Shown here: positions 8,851 through 18,167 of the stretch, piece after piece
Numbering within the stretch: position 1 is the first letter of the stretch
How the letters are laid out: every line of letters begins with the position of its first letter
From: a marine gamma proteobacterium HTCC2148
GTDB lineage: Bacteria > Pseudomonadota > Gammaproteobacteria > Pseudomonadales > Halieaceae
DNA length: 64,000 bases
Direction: 5' to 3'
Assembly (NCBI GenBank): GCA_000156295.1
Contig: DS999225.1
Span: 130,852 to 194,851, forward strand
The notes under the pieces: generated by a model
Databases searched by the model: none
What the model saw: the letters and a program-made list of their open reading frames with translations, nothing else
Told to the model about the DNA's origin: nothing
Made by a program: the position numbers and the translations under genes

Positions 8851-9897
8851 ATGCCCCTTATAGAGCGGACAAATAGCCCGAGTCAACAATTGCTCAATAA
8901 CTACGAGCTGCGTTTGATGTCGCAGCTGCTTGAGCGTGAGCAAGGCATTAGCCCTGCCCAGATCGTCGAGGGTACAGGTGCTACAGAGAGGTTACTGCGC
9001 GAGACAGCGCAGTTGTTGACTACGGAACAGGAGCTAGCGCTATACACTCGACTGGCCCAGTTTAATCGAGATCCCTTCCTGGGTATCAGGGTGGGAGAGC
9101 GCATTAATTTGCCAAATTACGGCATTCTGGCCAGTGCGATGATGGCCGCATATAACCTGGGTGAGGCACTGGAGCTTCTCGCTGAATTCGCTCCACTGGT
9201 AAGTTGGGCTTCGCACAGTCAACTGACGGCAGAGCGATATGGCGAAGAGGATTGCGCCTGCCTCACTATTTTTCCAACGGCGACAGACCCGGCAGCGGCA
9301 GAGCTGGAAATCGACAGTACGTTTGCATCTATCCAGGTGGTCTTTAATGAGCTTAGTGCGAAACCGGTGCAGTTTGCATTGCTGGATATGACGCGAACCG
9401 GTTCTGCGGATTCCTTGAGCTATCATCGGCGTTTGTTCGCATGCCCGCTGCGCACGCGCCGAAAAAGAAATGCCCTATTGATCGCGCAATCTGTTTTGAA
9501 CACGCCCTTGCCTCATCCACAGCCAGAGCATCAGAAGTTGTTTAGAGACCTCTGTCAGCAAAGTACAAGGGTGTTGACCGAAAAACGGGGACTGGTAGCC
9601 GCAGTGCGCAACAGGCTTTTGGAGGTCGACGGCAGGGTGCCCTCGTTGGAGCAGCTTGCACAGCAGTTCGACGTAAGTGCCAGAACTCTGCGGCGGCAAT
9701 TACGTGCTGCGGGTGTGACCTTTCAATCGCTATTGGATGAGTCGCGTTACCGAGAGTCGAAGCGCTATCTGGCGTCAACAGATATGACGGTAGAGGCGAT
9801 CGGTCGGCGCTTGGGTTACGCTGATGCTCGAAGTTTTCGAACTGCATTCAGACGTTGGTCGGGTCAAACGCCACTGGAGCACCGCAAAGCACAGTGA
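8851..9897 (+). CDS. AraC-family transcriptional regulator with arabinose-binding-like N-terminus
   Basis: 348 residues. The first 200 or so (FNRDPFLGIRVGERINLPNYGILASA) resemble the Arabinose_bd-type ligand domain found in OruR/ArgR-like AraC regulators. The last 100 form a two-HTH AraC domain (LEQLAQQFDVSARTLRRQL, then AIGRRLGYADARSFRTAFRRW-type, ending SGQTPLEH). It is divergent from cassette 1 (B1 start at 8734) across a 116-bp gap, so it is the obvious candidate activator of that operon and perhaps of the paralogous one. The effector is unknown. Confidence 0.88.
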   Translation: MPLIERTNSPSQQLLNNYELRLMSQLLEREQGISPAQIVEGTGATERLLRETAQLLTTEQELALYTRLAQFNRDPFLGIRVGERINLPNYGILASAMMAAYNLGEALELLAEFAPLVSWASHSQLTAERYGEEDCACLTIFPTATDPAAAELEIDSTFASIQVVFNELSAKPVQFALLDMTRTGSADSLSYHRRLFACPLRTRRKRNALLIAQSVLNTPLPHPQPEHQKLFRDLCQQSTRVLTEKRGLVAAVRNRLLEVDGRVPSLEQLAQQFDVSARTLRRQLRAAGVTFQSLLDESRYRESKRYLASTDMTVEAIGRRLGYADARSFRTAFRRWSGQTPLEHRKAQ

Positions 9898-9917
9898 TGC
9901 CGTCGTTCGAAGGTTCG

Positions 9918-10388
9918 TTAACGATATTGAGCTGCAGTGATAAATTGTCCGAAAGCTTCACACCAAATGATTACCGTGTTGTAGTCAGAGGGGTCAATAC
10001 TTTGAGGAACGGAGACGACGAAGTTTTCGAAGGTTTTCACCGGACCTACTTGCACCATCGCATGCTTTAAATCAGCAAAATCCGCTTCGGTTTCTACAAA
10101 CTTCGGCGACAGATATAGCCGGTAATCCGGGCCCGGTGCAATCTGCCCCACAAGCGTTACTTCTGCGTCCGAAACCGATACCTCACCTTCCCCCCAGTGC
10201 AGCAAATCGCTGTCGCCCAGGTCACGACTGAACTGCCCATGGTAATCCGAGCGACTCTGCAGCTGAGCAATGCTGGCGGCGGATGGTGCCTCTGGTGCCA
10301 TAAGAATTGGGAGAGCGTAAATACCCAGAGCAAAGCCAGCTGCTGCAAACAACAAATGTGATACCAAGAGAATCAGTTTTTTTCGCAT
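9918..10388 (-). CDS. DM13-domain membrane-anchored protein
   Basis: 156 residues. An N-terminal hydrophobic stretch (LILLVSHLLFAAAGFALGIYALPIL, about residues 4-28) is a signal anchor. The rest is a DM13-like domain: HWGEGEVSVSD, YRLYLSPKFVETEADF, VGPVKTFENF and the terminal YNTVIIWCEAFGQFITAA, which matches the usual DM13 ending with its conserved cysteine. DM13 domains are proposed to be extracytoplasmic redox or heme-type modules (family knowledge, not proven here). It is convergent with the AraC gene, with 20 nt between stops. No operon partner is obvious. Confidence 0.72.
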   Translation of the reverse strand: MRKKLILLVSHLLFAAAGFALGIYALPILMAPEAPSAASIAQLQSRSDYHGQFSRDLGDSDLLHWGEGEVSVSDAEVTLVGQIAPGPDYRLYLSPKFVETEADFADLKHAMVQVGPVKTFENFVVSVPQSIDPSDYNTVIIWCEAFGQFITAAQYR

Positions 10389-10947
10389 CTACCTGCTCAA
10401 CGTTGAAGGATTATTAGTCGCGTAACTTATATCACCGGCATCGTCAAAGACAGGAATGGTTTGGGGACAAGCTTGGCATCATTTCGGAAGTAGCACACAT
10501 CAAGCCATGCTCTGTGCATACACGGGCTGCGTTACATTGGCATACCAGTTCGCAGAAGCAGCAACTGAATGGTCTCTTTCGATGTGGAGTATGCAATGCA
10601 TTTTGCTTCTCAATATGCAATTCTGTTGAGGTCAACGGCACAGCGCGAGATTATATCCATGATGGCTCACCTGTAAAAAAACTGGAGACAAGCTATTTTA
10701 TGCATTTCTTTCAACGAGTTAGATTGCTATCAGCAACCCTTTGCATTCTAAAACCCTTGGCATGCAACTTGCTGCGCTTGTGCCTAGTTGCGCAGCAACG
10801 CAGGATCAATACCTTGAAAAAAAGACTGTTAGACCAACGGATGATGCGATTCTTGGGTACATGCAACAGGCGTAAGGTGCATAGCTTGAGACTTCTTTTT
10901 CGGGTTGCCATTGATCGATGAGGGCACTTTGTCAACACAAGGAGTCG
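10389..10947. other. 559-bp intergenic stretch without a convincing gene
   Basis: It lies between the DM13 gene and the YfiR-like gene. A frame from ATG 10700 has a hydrophobic start but turns into a basic, cysteine-rich tail unlike a real protein. Another frame (10762-10875) gives a 37-residue peptide beginning MQLAALVPSCAATQDQYLEK, with a lipoprotein-like start but no ribosome-binding site. The two together could be the frameshifted remains of a small secreted protein. No terminator or clear promoter is seen. Confidence 0.4.
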
Positions 10948-11508
10948 ATGGCAGTCACGCAACGCCGTGCAAGATGCTCATCTCTCGCGTTACTACTCTC
11001 GACATTTCTTCTCTTTTTTTGGCCGCCACAGTCAGTTGCGATGGAAGAGGATGAACTCAAAGCTGCATTCTTAAACTACTTTTTCCAGCTCATTCGCTGG
11101 CCAGAGGGCGTGGAGGCAAGACCAGTGCGGTTTTGTACTGCGGGAGAAAGCCACGTGATTTCCGCCCTGAAGAGCTTAATTGCTGTCAGCGAACATAAAA
11201 GCTTTGACGCAGACTTTGCACTGATTGCTACACCTAAAGAAGCGACCGAATGCGATTACGTTTACATACACTCAGACGACAGTGATTTTTCTCTGCCCGT
11301 TATTGCCACAACGCGAGGACGAGCGATTCTCACTGTGAGTGACATAGATGGCTTCGCTGATGCAGGCGGCGTCATAGAGTTGAAGCGAGAAAGCTCACAA
11401 GTCGCTGTGTTGATAAATATGGACGCTCTCGCCACCCAAGGCTTACAGGCTAGTTCTAAGCTACTTTCTGTAGCAAAGCTGCGGTCGACTAAAGGTGGGA
11501 CACCGTGA
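10948..11508 (+). CDS. YfiR-family (DUF4154) periplasmic protein
   Basis: 186 residues from ATG 10948 (AAGGAG just upstream, short spacing); ATG 10918 is an alternative adding 10 residues. A signal peptide follows the basic start (RRARC, then SSLALLLSTFLLFFWPP). The mature part shows the DUF4154 pattern: ELKAAFLNYFFQLIRWPEG, RFCTAGESHV, CDYVYIHSDD, ILTVSDIDGFADAGGVIEL and ASSKLLSVAKL. YfiR proteins are periplasmic and inhibit or tune a membrane signalling partner. The stop overlaps the GTG of the next gene, a hybrid histidine kinase, by 4 bp, so the kinase is the likely partner. Confidence 0.82.
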   Translation: MAVTQRRARCSSLALLLSTFLLFFWPPQSVAMEEDELKAAFLNYFFQLIRWPEGVEARPVRFCTAGESHVISALKSLIAVSEHKSFDADFALIATPKEATECDYVYIHSDDSDFSLPVIATTRGRAILTVSDIDGFADAGGVIELKRESSQVAVLINMDALATQGLQASSKLLSVAKLRSTKGGTP

Positions 11509-13508
11509 AATTAACCACTTTCCTTACCAGACTATCTTTAAAACACCGGATTATTGTCATTTCAGTGTTCTCTTCTGCCATGGCGTTGTTTCTATCTGCC
11601 ACGCTAATCATTGCCGGAGACTATATGCAGGCACGTGAGAGGCTTGTGCAATCGGCCAGCGTGCTAGCAAATATCGTCAGTTACAATGCCGGTACTGCTT
11701 TGGCGTTCAGAGACAGAACCGCCGCCAACGATAGCCTTTCTATGATTGGTAACTATCCACACATCATTGAGGCTACGATCTTATCAAACGAGGGGGTCGT
11801 TTTTGGCGTCTTTAAAAGTCCGCACTCGCGGCATCAAAAGCTACAGTCAGCTTACTCGGAAACTGATACGACACTGGCGCAGAGTTCATCTAAACAGCGG
11901 GTCAGTTTCACTGGGGTTAGTCAGTTCACCGATGATTTTTTGGAGTACGCCACCCCCATAATTTTTGACGAAAAACAGCAAGGAATATTTTCACTTCGAA
12001 TCGATCTGGCCGGATTGCAGTCGCGCTCATTGTCGTTGCTGGGCGCGGTTTTTATCAGTTTTATTCTCTCGATTTTTTTGGTTTATGGCATGTCTAGAAA
12101 GCTGCAGAAAGCGGTGACCAAGCCAATTGATAAACTGGCAAATGCTTTTAACGATGTTTCCATCAACAAAAATTATTCACTGCGCTTAAAAAACCAGACC
12201 GCAGATGAGCTGGGTAAGCTGGCTGATGGCTTTAATTCGATGTTGGAAGTGATCGAGAAACGGGACCGCGAATCAGAAAACCTGGTCCACGATCTCAAAG
12301 CTGCCACAGCAGCAAAATCGGCTTTCCTGGCCAACATGAGCCATGAAATTAGAACTCCGCTGAACGGGATAATAGGAATAACATCCCTCTTGGATCAGAC
12401 CACCGACGACAAAAAGAGACGCGCTTATTACACGACGATAGAAAATTCAGCCAATGCATTGCTACTCATAATTAACGACATTCTCGACTTGTCGCGTATC
12501 GAAGCGGGGAGGTTTGAGCCCGATGAGTCAAACTTTAAGCTAGATGAAGTGGCTAATCATGTTAGGCGAGTTTTCGAACCGTCTGCAAAAGAGAAAGGAA
12601 TTGCGTTTGAAGCAGTTTTAGCACCGAGAACTCCACTCGACTTGACGGGGGACTCACGGCGACTGACTCAGGTAATAATTAATCTTGTTGGCAACGGGCT
12701 GAAGTTCACAGAAGAAGGTGCTGTCTCCGTTGCCATTTCGGCTGAAGACGTCTCGCTCGATTCTGCCACTCTCCATTTTCAGGTTTTCGACTCAGGCATT
12801 GGAATAACGGCCGAAGCCCAGAAGAATATTTTCGATGATTTTTCTCAGGTAGATGGATCTATTACGCGACGTTTCGGTGGAACCGGTCTCGGACTGTCTG
12901 TCTCCAAAAAACTCGTAGAGCTGTTGGGTGGAGAAATAGGGGTACAAAGCAGAAGCGGCGAAGGTTCTCGCTTCTGGTTAAAAGTGCCGTTTTTGCTGCA
13001 GCAGAATTCACGCTTGAGCGCTGCTGACTCAAAGCTTCAGAGGCTCAATGAGCCATCCAGCGAGGCCCAAGAAGCTGCAGAAAGAACGCAATATAGCGGA
13101 CGTGTTCTGATTGCTGATGATTGCGACGTCAACCAATTTATTATGGTTGAGACCTTGAAGACATACGGTCTTGATTCTTTTTCCGTAGACAGTGGGCATG
13201 CCGCAATTGAGGCGGTCATGAACAACGCGTTTGATTTAATTTTTATGGACATACAAATGCCTGACATAGGCGGCGTTGAAGCCGCCAGTAAGATACGTAG
13301 CTGGGAAAAGGCGCATGCGAAGGCAGGTTCATTGCCAATTGTCGCGTTCAGCGCCAGCGCAATGTCCGGCGATAGAGAGCGTTTTCTGCTCGCAGGCATG
13401 GACGACTATCTGAGTAAACCGATGCAAGTTGAAGACCTGGAATTGTTACTGGAAACATGGCTGGGGCGCACTGGGCGGGAAGAACACTCAAAGAAGACTG
13501 AAGCATAG
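11505..13508 (+). CDS. Membrane hybrid sensor histidine kinase with C-terminal receiver domain
   Basis: 667 residues from GTG 11505. Order: TM1 (about 17-38), a periplasmic CHASE8-like sensor region, TM2 (about 178-198), HAMP (to about 250), HisKA with H280 in MSHEIRTPLNG, HATPase_c (VGNGLKF as N box, DSGIGI, FGGTGLGLSVSKKLV as G2) and a receiver domain with phospho-acceptor D582 in MDIQMPD and the LSKPMQ lysine. There is no HPt or DNA-binding output, so a separate response regulator or phosphotransfer protein must exist elsewhere. It is coupled to the YfiR-like gene; this pairing (DUF4154 with a CHASE8/HAMP kinase) suggests periplasmic control of the kinase. Confidence 0.9.
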   Translation: MKLTTFLTRLSLKHRIIVISVFSSAMALFLSATLIIAGDYMQARERLVQSASVLANIVSYNAGTALAFRDRTAANDSLSMIGNYPHIIEATILSNEGVVFGVFKSPHSRHQKLQSAYSETDTTLAQSSSKQRVSFTGVSQFTDDFLEYATPIIFDEKQQGIFSLRIDLAGLQSRSLSLLGAVFISFILSIFLVYGMSRKLQKAVTKPIDKLANAFNDVSINKNYSLRLKNQTADELGKLADGFNSMLEVIEKRDRESENLVHDLKAATAAKSAFLANMSHEIRTPLNGIIGITSLLDQTTDDKKRRAYYTTIENSANALLLIINDILDLSRIEAGRFEPDESNFKLDEVANHVRRVFEPSAKEKGIAFEAVLAPRTPLDLTGDSRRLTQVIINLVGNGLKFTEEGAVSVAISAEDVSLDSATLHFQVFDSGIGITAEAQKNIFDDFSQVDGSITRRFGGTGLGLSVSKKLVELLGGEIGVQSRSGEGSRFWLKVPFLLQQNSRLSAADSKLQRLNEPSSEAQEAAERTQYSGRVLIADDCDVNQFIMVETLKTYGLDSFSVDSGHAAIEAVMNNAFDLIFMDIQMPDIGGVEAASKIRSWEKAHAKAGSLPIVAFSASAMSGDRERFLLAGMDDYLSKPMQVEDLELLLETWLGRTGREEHSKKTEA

Positions 13509-13661
13509 AGAGTTCATGCCGCCGATAGATAGAGGTTCAGGTAGCGTGATTTTAGGTCCGGATCTTTGGATGTGCATAGGTTTTTTATCATTGAATAATC
13601 AAACTCACGCGCAGTCCTTACCCGTGGACTCATGATTGATGTTAAGTCGTCAGCAACCGCT

Positions 13662-14834
13662 TCACGTTGCGCCGCGCTGCCACTGGGTGCGCACCCATTG
13701 CTGAAAGTCGTAGACCTCATATTCTTCGGCCATTAATGAACCTTCCTGAAAGCGGATACTGCGCAGCCCACGTTGATTCATCTCTGAGGCCATTCCGTCT
13801 TGTTCCAGGACGGTAGTGGCGAAGGCCGCAACCTCCGCAGCATTGAAGTCATCTGTCGCCAGCGTTTCTGGCCTGAACAGCCATTCGGCGTGCACTTGGG
13901 TTGTCTCTGGTCCTAAAGGTAGCAGCCAGACAATTCGCATATGGTCCACATGGCCTACCAAAAACATCGTCGGCCAAAGAGTTTCGTAGGTATGTCCCCG
14001 TTCGATGTCCGCTTCGGTCAGCGCGCTAAAAGGTGTGTCAACCGCTTTGCCATCGGTGGTCCAACTTTCTACATCAGGCGCCAGGCCGGCTTTATATCGA
14101 GGGTCTTGACTGACACTGTTTGTTTTCCAGTTTGGGTCATCTCTGGTTTCCATCAGCGAGCGTTTATAAAGAGGCACTAGACGGCTGAGTTCAGGGTGCA
14201 CCCCCGGGCAGTGCAAGCATTCGCTGAAATTCTCCCAGAATATTTTCCAGTTACAGTTTATTTGCTTGCTGAATCGGTGGCCTACCCGCAGGTCTTCAGC
14301 GGGCCAGTTTTTGTGTGCCAGTCCCTTGCCGTCCATCACCGTTTCAATCGCAGGTGCATGGTCGCTGTCCAGATTGATAAACACAAACCCGCGCCACTCC
14401 TGGACCGCCACCGAGAACAGGGATTTACTGGTCGGATCAAAGTCCTTTTGTAGGAACTTGCTGGGGGTGCGCTTCAAGTCACCTTGCAGGCTATAGCTCC
14501 AGGCGTGATAGGGACAGGTGATGGATTTTCCGCGCAGTTGACCGCAGGTTTCTGTCAGTAAAACGGATCCCCGATGTCTGCAGGTGTTGTGGAAGGCCTG
14601 TAGCTTTCCATGTTCATCACGGAGCACGATAATTTCCTGATCGCCAATTTTCTGTACCTGATAGCTGCCTGTTTCTGACACCTCTTCGGTGCGGCAGGCG
14701 TAAACCCACTGGCGATACCAGATAGTATCCAGATCTCGCTGAAATGCGGTTTCGGTCAGGTAGCACTCTGCGGGCAGGCTGGGCTCATTTTTTGTCAGGC
14801 CGTTATAGCCCTCATCGTGAGTTTGTGCGTTCAT
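13662..14834 (-). CDS. Rieske non-heme iron oxygenase, alpha subunit (N-demethylase/betaine-monooxygenase-like)
   Basis: 390 residues from ATG 14834 (AGGA upstream; GTG/ATG starts further up lack support). The Rieske 2Fe-2S ligands are C85, H87, C107 and H110 (CRHRG and CPYHAWSY). The mononuclear iron site is in NFSECLHCPGVHPEL (H208, H213). The ending RGLRSIRFQEG...YDFQQWV resembles GbcA-, stachydrine- and carnitine-type oxygenases that attack quaternary ammonium compounds. These enzymes need a reductase, but none is encoded in the window. The gene lies between the two flavoprotein/GcvT cassettes and is divergent from cassette 2, so it may feed them a tertiary amine. Confidence 0.88.
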   Translation of the reverse strand: MNAQTHDEGYNGLTKNEPSLPAECYLTETAFQRDLDTIWYRQWVYACRTEEVSETGSYQVQKIGDQEIIVLRDEHGKLQAFHNTCRHRGSVLLTETCGQLRGKSITCPYHAWSYSLQGDLKRTPSKFLQKDFDPTSKSLFSVAVQEWRGFVFINLDSDHAPAIETVMDGKGLAHKNWPAEDLRVGHRFSKQINCNWKIFWENFSECLHCPGVHPELSRLVPLYKRSLMETRDDPNWKTNSVSQDPRYKAGLAPDVESWTTDGKAVDTPFSALTEADIERGHTYETLWPTMFLVGHVDHMRIVWLLPLGPETTQVHAEWLFRPETLATDDFNAAEVAAFATTVLEQDGMASEMNQRGLRSIRFQEGSLMAEEYEVYDFQQWVRTQWQRGAT

Positions 14835-15003
14835 TTTCCTGTGCCCTGAGATAAGCAATCTTAGCGCAAACTAGCGTATGAGCGCCGTGTGATCAAGTGG
14901 ACAGGATGTCTCGCACGGCAAAATCCCGGCGTATAGGCGCGGTGGCTCTATCGCCTTGTGCCGGATAATCTGCGCCTCATCCCTCGTATACAGGCAGTAA
15001 ACT

Positions 15004-16548
15004 TTGAATCGCTATGACTCAATAATTGTTGGCGCAGGCCATAATGGGCTGGTGTGTGCAGCATATCTCGCAAAAGCCGGCCAAAAGGTTCTGGTGCTTG
15101 AGGCATCTGCAGAGCCAGGTGGGCTTGCAGCCACGCGAGAATTCTATCCCGGTTTTATGTCCTCGGTTGCCCATTCGATCAGTTCTTTTTCCAGTAAGGT
15201 CATTGAGGATTTACAACTGCAATCACACGGCTTGAACTTGTCCGGTCGGACGATGGATACCATTGGCATGGGGCTCGATGGCAAGCATGTGGTGATAGGC
15301 GATGAAATGGTCAGCGGCGTAAGTCCTGAGGACGCGCGCAGCTATGTCGAGCTGCGGCGGCAGCTAAAGCGTTTTGCCAAGGCCCTGGCGTCGTTCTGGA
15401 TGAAGACCATGCCGCGGATTGGTAATAACAGCCCCGGCGAGCTTATGACCTTTGCTCAGCTGGGGTTGAAGCTGCGTTTGCTGGGCAAGGAGGACCTGCT
15501 GGAGTTCATGCGCATGGCAACGTTACCAATGCGGGATTTGATGGACGAAAACTTTGACGACAAGGTGCTTAAGGCCGCCTTGAGTTGGGATGGCCTTGCC
15601 GGTTCCAGGCTGGCACCGCGGTCACCTAATAGCCCGGTGTTTGCAATGCTGTTTAAGATGTTTGAAGCCTCAGGTGGAATGCATGCCATTCCTGCCGGGG
15701 GGATCGCCGGTCTGGTTAATGCGCTGGTGGGTGCTGCTACGGTCGCTGGAGCCGAATTGCGCCTGAACACAGCGGTAGAACGTATTACTGTGGTCGGTGA
15801 TGAAAGTGGTTTGCGAGTCACGGGTGTAGAGCTTGCTGGTGGCGAAGTCATTGAGGCGAGCCGCGTTATTTCTTGTGCTGACCCCAAGCGAACCTTTCTC
15901 AAGTTACTTGGTGGTGCCAATTTAGAAATCGAGTTTGCTAACCGCATCAATCGATTGCGCACTGAGGGACTGGTCGCAAAGCTGCATCTCGCCCTGTCGG
16001 CTGAGCCCAAATTTACTGGTATGGGTAGAGCCAATAATAGAATGATCATAGCGCCGACAATGGATAGCATTGAGTTTGCCTTCGACGATGCTAAATATGG
16101 CGGTTGTCCAGAGGTCCCGGTGATGGAGGTTTTGGTGCCCTCAATGCAAGATCCGACATTGGCACCTGCCGGGCAGCATGTTCTTTCGGCGAATGTCATG
16201 TACGTGCCAGCCGAGTTGCGAGGTGGATGGACCGACGAGGCAAAAAGCAATTTATTGCAGAGGCTGTTGGTGCAACTGGAGCAATATGCTCCCGGTATTT
16301 CGGCACAGGTCATACATGCTGAGCTGTTAACGCCGCACGATTTGGAACAAACCCATAACGTAACCGGCGGTCACTGGCACCACACTGAATTTGCAGTAGA
16401 TCAGTTGCTGATGATGCGACCTACCTATGAGGCCGCCCAATACAGTGCGCCCGTACCCGGTTTGTATCTTTGCGGCGCAGGCAGTCATCCTGGCGGCGGT
16501 CTGGTAGGTGCTCCTGGACATAATGCGGCCCGGGAGATTCTCAAATGA
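15004..16548 (+). CDS. GAGHNG-type FAD-dependent oxidoreductase A2 (COG1233)
   Basis: 514 residues. It has IIVGAGHNGLVCAAYLAKAG at the N-terminus and CGAGSHPGGGLVGAPG at the C-terminus. It is colinear with A1 over its whole length, with shared blocks such as ALSWD and LAPRSPN, and GGHWHHxEFAxD. The start must be TTG 15004: an in-frame TAA sits 3 nt upstream (14998-15000) and no ATG precedes the FAD-binding strand. It overlaps B2 by 4 bp (ATGA). It opens cassette 2, whose order is A-B-GcvT, whereas cassette 1 is B-A-GcvT. Confidence 0.82.
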   Translation: MNRYDSIIVGAGHNGLVCAAYLAKAGQKVLVLEASAEPGGLAATREFYPGFMSSVAHSISSFSSKVIEDLQLQSHGLNLSGRTMDTIGMGLDGKHVVIGDEMVSGVSPEDARSYVELRRQLKRFAKALASFWMKTMPRIGNNSPGELMTFAQLGLKLRLLGKEDLLEFMRMATLPMRDLMDENFDDKVLKAALSWDGLAGSRLAPRSPNSPVFAMLFKMFEASGGMHAIPAGGIAGLVNALVGAATVAGAELRLNTAVERITVVGDESGLRVTGVELAGGEVIEASRVISCADPKRTFLKLLGGANLEIEFANRINRLRTEGLVAKLHLALSAEPKFTGMGRANNRMIIAPTMDSIEFAFDDAKYGGCPEVPVMEVLVPSMQDPTLAPAGQHVLSANVMYVPAELRGGWTDEAKSNLLQRLLVQLEQYAPGISAQVIHAELLTPHDLEQTHNVTGGHWHHTEFAVDQLLMMRPTYEAAQYSAPVPGLYLCGAGSHPGGGLVGAPGHNAAREILK

Positions 16549-18164
16549 AGAAGTATGATGCGATCATCATTGGCGCCGGTCATAACGGTTTGACCAATGC
16601 AGCCTACCTTGCCCGTGCTGGTTTAGACACTCTGGTGCTGGAAAAGAATGACTACATAGGCGGCGCAGCGGTTACCCGCGAGATGCACGATGGTTGGTTT
16701 TATTCCAGTTGTTCCTACGTTTGCAGCATGATGCGCCAGGCTATCCATCGTGACCTCGATCTTTCCAGCCATGGCTTGCTGCTTGTGCCTTACCTCGGTA
16801 CGGTCAATTTTGGTGATCAGGGTCAAAGGCTGATTGATTACCGTGACGAGGGCGCTGCCTATAACGAACTGCGTCGTCATTCGCCGCACGATGCCGACGC
16901 CATGTTTCGTTTTCAGGCCGACCTGGGCCGCTATGCGCAATTAATTCGCAAGACTTTGCTGCGCACCCCGCCAGACCCAACGTCCTTTAAACCACGGGAT
17001 ATTAAAGAGCTGCTGTTCCTGGCAAAAGAGTTCTGGTCGCTGGGAGAAAAGGAGCTGTACGAATACGTGCGCTTTTTTACCATGAGCGCGGCTGAATTTT
17101 TAGAAGATTATTTTGAGAACGACCTGATCAAGGCAGCGATGGCCAGCCCGGGGATAATCGGTACTGCATTGGGCGTCTATTCTCCCGGCTCCGCTTATAT
17201 TCTGCTGCACCATGTGATGGGCGATGTGGATGGCAGCGTGGGTGCCTGGGGCCTTGCCAGAGGCGGTATGGGTGCAATCTCTAACGCCTTGTGCAGCGCT
17301 ATGCAGGCGGCGGGAGGAGAAGTGAGAACCGGCGCCGGGGTAGAGCAAATCATCGTCAAGGATGGTAAAGCGTGCGGTGTGGCGCTGGAGTCCGGTGAAG
17401 AGCTTTACGCCGGTATTATTGTTTCCAACCTGGACGCCAAACGAACCTTTACCAAGGTGGTGGATCGCAAGGACTTACCTCCCGGAATTTATGAAAAGGC
17501 GAATAACTTTAAGATTCGGGGTTCTTCCGGCAAGGTGAATATCGCCCTGTCCGGCATGCCGACCTTTAGTGGTGTGCCTGATAACCGTTATATCAACCGG
17601 GGAGGCCAGGGCTTCTGTGGTTCATTGGAAACTATGGAACGCGCTTACGACTGCTGGAAGCGTGGTCGCTGGTCTGACGACCCCTTTGTTGAATCAGTTA
17701 TTCCCTCAGCCTGGGATCCAACCGTCGCGCCTCCGGGAAAACACTGGATGTCCAACTTTGTACAGTACTGTCCACCCGAGCTGGCAGATGGCCCGTGGAC
17801 CCCAGAGAAGCGCGATGCCTTTGGCCAAAGTGTTGTGGATAAAATCGCCCGCTACAGTCCCGATTTCAAAGACTTGATCGTGCACATGGAAGTGCGTACT
17901 CCACATGAAATAGAAAATGAGGTTGGCCTCACTGAGGGCAATATTTTCCAGGGTGAGCTGACTATTGACCAGTTGTTATTCAACAGGCCTTTCCCGGGCT
18001 ATGGCCAATACCGTATGCCGGTGAAAAATATGTATATGTGTGGTTCATCGACCCATCCCGGTGGTGGTGTGTCGTCGGCCTGCGGTGCAAACGCTGCCCG
18101 TGAGATTTTACTGGACCTAAAGAGGCCCAATACTGTTCCCCAAGATGACTGTTACGACGAGTAG
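16545..18164 (+). CDS. GAGHNG-type FAD-dependent oxidoreductase B2 (COG1233)
   Basis: 539 residues with IIIGAGHNGLTNAAYLARAG and the C-terminal CGSSTHPGGGVSSACG flavin block. It is the closest of the duplicated pairs: by eye well over half the residues are identical to B1, including EKNDYIGGAAV, TSFKPRD and GTALGVYSPG. It starts inside the stop of A2 and ends 3 nt before the GcvT-like gene, so the three are one translational unit. Predicted cytoplasmic flavoenzyme acting on the same class of substrate as A2; the exact reaction cannot be read from sequence. Confidence 0.82.
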   Translation: MKKYDAIIIGAGHNGLTNAAYLARAGLDTLVLEKNDYIGGAAVTREMHDGWFYSSCSYVCSMMRQAIHRDLDLSSHGLLLVPYLGTVNFGDQGQRLIDYRDEGAAYNELRRHSPHDADAMFRFQADLGRYAQLIRKTLLRTPPDPTSFKPRDIKELLFLAKEFWSLGEKELYEYVRFFTMSAAEFLEDYFENDLIKAAMASPGIIGTALGVYSPGSAYILLHHVMGDVDGSVGAWGLARGGMGAISNALCSAMQAAGGEVRTGAGVEQIIVKDGKACGVALESGEELYAGIIVSNLDAKRTFTKVVDRKDLPPGIYEKANNFKIRGSSGKVNIALSGMPTFSGVPDNRYINRGGQGFCGSLETMERAYDCWKRGRWSDDPFVESVIPSAWDPTVAPPGKHWMSNFVQYCPPELADGPWTPEKRDAFGQSVVDKIARYSPDFKDLIVHMEVRTPHEIENEVGLTEGNIFQGELTIDQLLFNRPFPGYGQYRMPVKNMYMCGSSTHPGGGVSSACGANAAREILLDLKRPNTVPQDDCYDE

Positions 18165-18167
18165 ATT

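Noticed and set aside
10514-10921. 135-codon open frame before the YfiR-like gene
   Set aside because: The product is rich in Cys, Arg and His with no domain; it lacks a good ribosome-binding site and runs into the start of the next gene.
15456-16313. 285-codon open frame on the minus strand
   Set aside because: It is antisense to flavoprotein A2. It reflects codon bias of the real gene and has no recognisable family or start signal.
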